Of a stretch of DNA of 9,497 nucleotides, positions 6,183 through 9,497 are shown in pieces. The stretch spans positions 1 through 9,497 of the forward strand of contig JANYCM010000081.1 of assembly GCA_025360285.1 (NCBI GenBank), written 5' to 3'. The notes under the pieces are model-generated. The model made no database searches, was not told the origin of the DNA, and was given only the letters and a program-made list of their open reading frames with translations. Position 1 is the first letter of the stretch, and each line of letters starts with the position of its first letter. This DNA comes from Sphingomonadales bacterium (GTDB lineage: Bacteria > Pseudomonadota > Alphaproteobacteria > Sphingomonadales > Sphingomonadaceae). Position numbers and translations under genes: made by a program.

Positions 6183-6632
6183 GTGAAATTGGCAGCATTC
6201 GGGGATGGTGAACGTTGGTCCAGCAATGGCGCGCGCGTCGGCGCCTTGCCGCCGATCCAGCAGCGCCTGTTATGGGCGATCCGGCGGCTGGCGCTGATGC
6301 AACCGCTGGGCGCGGCGCGTTGCCATGCCGTGTATATCGCCCTGCAGCAGGATTTCGGCGATGTTGGGCTGGGCATCGAACATCTGCTGCGCTGCTGGCT
6401 GGTCGGCCTGTCGCGGCTGGCGACGCGGCGCCTGGTCATCGGCGCCCCGGCCTGTCCGCTGCTCACCGATGATGAAGCGCTTTTGCTGCGGGCCTTGGCG
6501 CTGCCCGAGGCCGAGGCCGCCGCCGAATTGGTGGCGATGACCGGGGCAGCACGGGCCGCCGGACTGACACCGCTGTTTGCTGCCGTGCAGGCGCTGACCG
6601 AAATTTCTTTGCCAACCCCCTTTACAAACTAG
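6183..6632 (+). CDS. Small helical protein, DUF6628-like
   Basis: A 149-residue, Ala/Leu-rich, mostly helical protein of unknown function. The segments QRLLWAIRRLALM (27-39), LLRCWLVGLSRLATRRLVIGAP (68-89) and ACPLLTDDEALLLRALAL (90-107) follow the pattern I associate with sphingomonad DUF6628 proteins, where a Cys cluster precedes a T-DEA helix. Here the cluster is reduced to Cys91, with Cys47 and Cys71 elsewhere. There is no signal peptide. The helix at 64-88 is amphipathic-to-hydrophobic but not a clear membrane segment. The start is GTG at 6183 with GGGAG (6171-6175) upstream. A Fur-box match covers its likely promoter, suggesting expression in iron limitation. It is followed after 47 bp by the YqjI-like regulator. 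The family name is from memory of its pattern and is uncertain; that this is a real gene is likely. Confidence 0.6.
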   Translation: MKLAAFGDGERWSSNGARVGALPPIQQRLLWAIRRLALMQPLGAARCHAVYIALQQDFGDVGLGIEHLLRCWLVGLSRLATRRLVIGAPACPLLTDDEALLLRALALPEAEAAAELVAMTGAARAAGLTPLFAAVQALTEISLPTPFTN

Positions 6633-6638
6633 CTTGAA

Positions 6639-6678
6639 GATATATTTTGGAAGGAATAAACCATATAAAGGAGATATC
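6639..6678 (+). promoter_or_regulatory. AT-rich operator-like region before the PadR gene
   Basis: In a GC-rich genome this 40-bp stretch is markedly AT-rich. It contains TATATTTTGG (6641-6650) facing CCATATA (6661-6667), an imperfect inverted repeat, and outer GATAT (6639-6643) facing ATATC (6674-6678). PadR-family regulators commonly bind AT-rich inverted repeats near their own start, so autoregulation is plausible. The right half includes AAAGGAG (6667-6673), the strong Shine-Dalgarno of the next gene, 6 bases from its ATG; bound protein could also block initiation. Confidence 0.4.
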
Positions 6679-6679
6679 C

Positions 6680-7348
6680 ATGTACCCCCACGACAAACAT
6701 GAAGGCGGCCGCCATGGCCGCCGGGGCCACCGCTTTGGTGGCCGGTTCGAAGGCTTTGCGCGTGAAATGAGCGAAGCTCTGGGCGAACAATTCGCCGATG
6801 GCTTTGGCCGCGGCCCGCGCCGCGGCGGCCCTGGCGGCGGCTTTGGCGGCGGTTTCGGCCGGCGCCGGGTCTTTGATGCGGGCGAGCTGCGGCTTGTGCT
6901 GCTCAAGCTGGTCGAGGAAACGCCGCGCCATGGCTATGAGCTGATCAAGGCGATCGAAACGGCGAGCGGCGGGGTCTATACCCCCAGCGCCGGGATGGTT
7001 TACCCAACGTTGACCCTGCTCGCCGACCAGGGCCTCGTCGATGAAGTCGCCGATGGCGCGCGCAAGCGGTTTGCCATCACGGCTGCCGGTCTTAGGGCAT
7101 TGGCCGACGCCGCCGAGGCCGTCGCCACCGCCATGGCGCGGCTCGACGAACTCGCCCGGTTGCGGGCGCCGACCGATGCCGCCCCGATCCGCCGGGCGCT
7201 GCGCAACCTGCACATTGCGGTCCATAACCGGCTCGGCGAAGGGCGGGGCGAAGGCAGCAACGAAGGCGACAGCGATGCCGGCCGCGACATTGCGCTGAAC
7301 GTGGCCGCAATCCTCGACGAAGCCGCCGGACGGATCGAACGGCTGTGA
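6680..7348 (+). CDS. PadR-family regulator, YqjI-like, with His/Gly-rich N-terminal tail
   Basis: A 222-residue cytoplasmic transcription factor. Residues 1-63 are a flexible tail rich in Gly, Arg and His (His4, 7, 12, 17, 23-region FEGF, then GGGFGGGFGRRR). The PadR winged helix follows (about 65-140) with ELRLVLLKLVEE, HGYELIKAIE (84-93) and YTPSAGMVYPTLTLL (100-114), closely like E. coli YqjI. YqjI is a nickel-responsive repressor of the ferric reductase gene yqjH and has a His/Cys-rich tail; this tail has no Cys, so metal binding may be weaker or different. The C-terminal helical dimer region (about 145-222) holds an extra acidic Gly/Glu loop at 186-200. The ATG at 6680 is chosen over one 33 bases upstream because AAAGGAG lies 6 bases before it. 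Its stop overlaps the DUF2218 start (GTGA). Confidence 0.85.
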   Translation: MYPHDKHEGGRHGRRGHRFGGRFEGFAREMSEALGEQFADGFGRGPRRGGPGGGFGGGFGRRRVFDAGELRLVLLKLVEETPRHGYELIKAIETASGGVYTPSAGMVYPTLTLLADQGLVDEVADGARKRFAITAAGLRALADAAEAVATAMARLDELARLRAPTDAAPIRRALRNLHIAVHNRLGEGRGEGSNEGDSDAGRDIALNVAAILDEAAGRIERL

Positions 7349-7647
7349 CGGTCGTCACCAGCGCCCAGGTGCCGACCGAAAGCGCCAGTCGTTATCTGCA
7401 GCAATTGTGCAAGCATTGGTCGCACCGCATGACGGTCAGCTTTGATGCCTGCACCGGGACCGTGCCATTCCCCAATGGGGCGCTGCTGGAGATAACAGCG
7501 AGCGACGCCATGCTGACGACCCGCCTGACCGCGCCCGACGCTGCCATGGCGATCAACATGCAGGGCGTTGTCGCCGCGCATCTCGATCGCTTCGCCTTTC
7601 GGGAAGCGCCCTTGCCGTTCGACTGGTCGGCGCCGGGGCCGGCGTGA
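7345..7647 (+). CDS. DUF2218 domain protein
   Basis: A 100-residue cytoplasmic protein that is essentially one DUF2218 domain. Recognisable parts are the opening SAQVPTESASRYLQQL, the LCKHWSHR motif (21-28) and the closing HLDRFAFRE motif (79-87). DUF2218 domains are found beside or fused to siderophore-interacting (YqjH-like) ferric reductases, which suggests a part in iron release from siderophores; the molecular role is unknown. The start is a GTG overlapping the stop of the YqjI-like regulator, so the two are co-translated and probably controlled by it. No ferric reductase gene follows in the next 1.8 kb, so this copy stands alone. Confidence 0.85.
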   Translation: MTVVTSAQVPTESASRYLQQLCKHWSHRMTVSFDACTGTVPFPNGALLEITASDAMLTTRLTAPDAAMAINMQGVVAAHLDRFAFREAPLPFDWSAPGPA

Positions 7648-7716
7648 TCACCGGCGCCGGCGCGTCCGGCGAGGGCAGCGGCTACCCCTTCGCCACCCTT
7701 CCGGCGAAGGCCGGAA
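7638..7716 (+). repeat. Cluster of GC-rich inverted repeats after the DUF2218 gene
   Basis: Three inverted repeats are visible: 7638-7644 with 7655-7661 (7 bp), CCTTCGCC 7687-7694 with GGCGAAGG 7703-7710 (8 bp), and TTCCGGC 7699-7705 with GCCGGAA 7710-7716 (7 bp, GAAG loop). The last two share bases and cannot form together. No T-tract follows, so this is not a standard intrinsic terminator, though it may still end or stabilise the upstream message. The TTCCGGC-GAAG-GCCGGAA core resembles a short palindrome common in alphaproteobacterial intergenic DNA. The 141-bp gap (7648-7788) holds nothing else I can identify. Confidence 0.55.
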
Positions 7717-7788
7717 TGGCGGGGTTGGACGTGAGGCTTACTGCCACCAAGGATGACATGCCGGTCCCCGGCTGCTAACGCCTCGGCG

Positions 7789-8403
7789 ATGACCATATAT
7801 CTGCACGAAGGCGATCTGCCTGCCGATGTCTTTGCCCCTGGCCCGATTGCGGTGGACAGCGAGACGATGGGCCTCAACCCGCACCGCGATCGGCTGTGCC
7901 TGTTGCAACTGGCCGATGGCCGGGGCGATGAGCATCTCGTGCGCTTTGCGCAAGGCAAGTATGACGCGCCGGTGCTGAAGGCGGTGCTCGCCGATCCGGC
8001 GCGGGTGAAGCTGTTTCACTTCGCGCGCTTCGACTTGGCGGTGATCAAACATTATCTCGGGGTCGATGCGACGCCGGTGTTCTGCACCAAGATCGCGTCA
8101 AAACTGATCCGCACCTATACCGATCGCCATGGCCTCAAGGATGTGCTGCGTGAGACGGTGGGCGTGGATATTTCCAAGCAGCAGCAATCATCGGACTGGG
8201 GCGCTGCCGAATTGAGCGAAGCGCAGAAGGAATATGCCGCCTCCGATGTGCGTTTCCTGCACCGTGCCCATGCCGTGCTGGCGGAGCGGCTGGCGCGTGA
8301 AGGGCGGACGGCGATGGCGCAGGCGTGTTTTGATTTCCTGCCCACCAGGGCCGATCTCGATCTTGCCGGCTGGCCGGAGACCGATATTTTTGCGCATATG
8401 TGA
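7789..8403 (+). CDS. rnd: Ribonuclease D, exonuclease-domain-only form
   Basis: A 204-residue 3'-5' exoribonuclease of the DEDDy family, acting on tRNA precursors and other structured RNAs. The metal-binding residues are Asp23 and Glu25 in VDSETMGL (Exo I), Asp82 in FHFARFDLA (Exo II), and Tyr149 with Asp153 in EYAASDVRF (Exo III). The protein stops after the catalytic domain; the HRDC domains of E. coli RNase D (about 375 residues) are absent, as is usual for the short alphaproteobacterial form. The ATG at 7789 fits the family N-terminus MTIYLHEGDLP. An in-frame ATG at 7753 preceded by AAGG would add 12 unmatched residues. It lies 39 bp ahead of lptC on the same strand, an arrangement common in sphingomonads. 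Confidence 0.93.
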   Translation: MTIYLHEGDLPADVFAPGPIAVDSETMGLNPHRDRLCLLQLADGRGDEHLVRFAQGKYDAPVLKAVLADPARVKLFHFARFDLAVIKHYLGVDATPVFCTKIASKLIRTYTDRHGLKDVLRETVGVDISKQQQSSDWGAAELSEAQKEYAASDVRFLHRAHAVLAERLAREGRTAMAQACFDFLPTRADLDLAGWPETDIFAHM

Positions 8404-8442
8404 TGCGATGATGGGGCTTGCGGCACCAAAGGGGCGAAGAGG

Positions 8443-9081
8443 ATGACTGCCTTCGTCCTTACCGATCGCCAGCGGGCGGCGCTACCGGGCAGCCGGCATG
8501 ACCAGGTCATGGGGCTTTTCAAATGGCTGCTCCCCGTGCTGGCGGTGGTGGTGCTGGGCGGCATCATCGCCTGGCCTTTGGCCAAAGTGCAGGAATTCAG
8601 CTTCCTTCTCGCCAAGGACAAGGTCGGCATGGCGCATGAACGGCTGCGGCTCGACAATGCCGTCTATCGCGGCGAAACCACTCGCGGCGAGGCCTTCGAG
8701 ATTCGCGCTGGCGGGGCGGTGCAGCGCAGCAGCGCGGTACCAGTGGTGGAACTGGTTGACCTGACGGCCAAGCTGGCGATGGCAGATGGCCCGGCGACAG
8801 TAACGGCGCCTTCGGGGCGGTATTTCCTCGATACTGAAAAATTGCAGATCAATGGCCCGGTGAAGCTCGATTCGACGGCGGGCTACAGCCTTGATTCGAC
8901 AACGGTTGATGTTGACCTGAACAGCCGCAGCGTTTCAACCGATGCGGCGGTGACCGGCACCCTGCCGATCGGCACCTTCCGTGCCGGCCAGATGCAGGGC
9001 GATGTCCAGGGCCGCCGCATCATTCTCGATCACGGCGTCCACTTGCGGATTTTCGGCCGAGCGGGCAGGGGGGGGCGATGA
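8443..9081 (+). CDS. lptC: LPS export ABC transporter periplasmic protein LptC
   Basis: LptC is the single-span inner-membrane protein that takes lipopolysaccharide from the LptB2FG transporter and hands it to LptA. The 212-residue product has a short cytoplasmic N-terminus, one membrane helix (about 28-46, WLLPVLAVVVLGGIIAWPL) and a periplasmic beta-jellyroll (about 60-205) with the usual repeated strand pattern (YFLDTEKLQINGPVKL, YSLDSTTVDVDL, GQMQGDVQGRRIILDHGV). The length is typical for alphaproteobacteria. The ATG has AAGGGG (8429-8434) about 8 bases upstream. Its stop overlaps the lptA start (ATGA). The last codons run through a G8 tract. Confidence 0.92.
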   Translation: MTAFVLTDRQRAALPGSRHDQVMGLFKWLLPVLAVVVLGGIIAWPLAKVQEFSFLLAKDKVGMAHERLRLDNAVYRGETTRGEAFEIRAGGAVQRSSAVPVVELVDLTAKLAMADGPATVTAPSGRYFLDTEKLQINGPVKLDSTAGYSLDSTTVDVDLNSRSVSTDAAVTGTLPIGTFRAGQMQGDVQGRRIILDHGVHLRIFGRAGRGGR

Positions 9082-9497
9082 AAATCGCGCTCTTGCTTGC
9101 CGCCCTGCTGGGCACGTCTGTCGGGGCCCAGGATGTCGCGGCGCCGGCGCCGGTTTCCGCGCTGAAAGGTCTGGACAGCGGCGCGCCGATCGATGTCAAT
9201 GCGGCGCGGATCGAAGTGGAGGACAAGGCCAATCAGGCGATCTTCACCGGCGCCGTGGTCATCCGCCAGGGCAACATGACGCTCAACGCCGATATGGTGA
9301 AGGTGCTGTATGAACGCAAAAGCCCGGCGGGGCCGGAAATGCAGCGGCTCGATGCACGCGGCAATGTCCGGCTGATTTCGCCATCCGAAAGCGCCAGTTC
9401 GACCAACGCCATCTATGATGTGCCGCTGCGGATCATCACCATGATCGGCAATGTCACGCTCGATCGCGGCGGATCCAGCCTCAAGGGCCAGCGGCTG
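9078..9497 (+). CDS. lptA: LPS transport periplasmic protein LptA, N-terminal part
   Basis: The first 140 residues of LptA are in the window; the gene continues beyond the right edge. LptA forms the periplasmic beta-jellyroll bridge that carries lipopolysaccharide from LptC to LptD. A signal peptide (MKIALLLAALLGTSVGA, cleavage probably before Gln18) is followed by OstA-type strands: IDVNAARIEVEDKANQAIFTG, VVIRQGNMTLNADMVKVLYE, then LDARGNVRLISPSESASSTNAIYDV and IITMIGNVTLDRGGSSLKGQ. The ATG at 9078-9080 overlaps the lptC stop (ATGA). The only purine-rich ribosome-binding sequence is the G8 tract, 2 bases away, so translation is probably coupled to lptC. Confidence 0.92.
   Translation, partial: MKIALLLAALLGTSVGAQDVAAPAPVSALKGLDSGAPIDVNAARIEVEDKANQAIFTGAVVIRQGNMTLNADMVKVLYERKSPAGPEMQRLDARGNVRLISPSESASSTNAIYDVPLRIITMIGNVTLDRGGSSLKGQRL

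Noticed and set aside
6826..6868. The Gly-rich GGC/GGT run in the PadR gene as a tandem repeat or mobile sequence.
   Set aside because: It is a low-complexity Gly/Phe coding tail of the kind usual in YqjI-like regulators, with no flanking repeats.
7753..7788. An earlier ATG for RNase D, preceded by AAGG.
   Set aside because: It adds 12 residues that do not resemble the family N-terminus, while the ATG at 7789 begins exactly at MTIYLHEGDLP. The choice is not proven, since the ribosome-binding site at 7789 is weak.

Overview
The window is high-GC bacterial chromosome with dense coding and many overlapping start and stop codons. Gene content and protein style suggest an alphaproteobacterium, most likely a sphingomonad (Sphingomonadales). 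The pointers are the rnd-lptC-lptA order, the long acyl-CoA dehydrogenase, a DUF6628-like protein and GC-rich palindromic repeats of the kind common in that order. This placement is inferred from recognised families, not from a search.

Layout. Bases 1-81 (minus) hold the N-terminus of a fumarylacetoacetate hydrolase family protein that runs off the left edge. Bases 189-3062 (minus) form a tight four-gene operon, transcribed leftwards: a secreted DUF2147-like protein, a secreted methionine sulfoxide reductase MsrA, an OmpR-type response regulator and its sensor kinase. Each junction overlaps (TGATG, GTGA, GTGA). A perfect 10-bp direct repeat with an 11-bp period lies 62-82 bases upstream of the first gene and is a candidate operator for the encoded regulator. 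Bases 3235-5034 (minus) encode a 599-residue acyl-CoA dehydrogenase. It diverges, across 47 bp, from a Sua5-type threonylcarbamoyl-AMP synthase (5082-6116, plus).

Bases 6128-7647 (plus) look like a metal-responsive block. A good Fur-box match precedes a small DUF6628-like gene. Next come a YqjI-like PadR regulator with a His/Gly-rich N-terminal tail and a DUF2218 gene that overlaps it by GTGA. YqjI and DUF2218 families are both linked elsewhere to siderophore-interacting ferric reductases, but no reductase gene follows here. Bases 7789-9497 (plus) hold RNase D (rnd), then lptC and lptA of the lipopolysaccharide export machinery; lptA runs off the right edge.

The most unusual feature is a family of GC-rich palindromic repeats. 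One 132-bp copy (5692-5823) has 27-bp terminal inverted repeats matching at 26 positions. It sits in frame inside the Sua5 gene and supplies 44 residues of its interdomain linker. A shorter related hairpin (3891-3938) is read through in frame inside the neighbouring acyl-CoA dehydrogenase, in a different frame of the shared core. A third, different palindrome cluster lies between the DUF2218 gene and rnd. These look like REPIN- or MITE-type elements that have become protein sequence.
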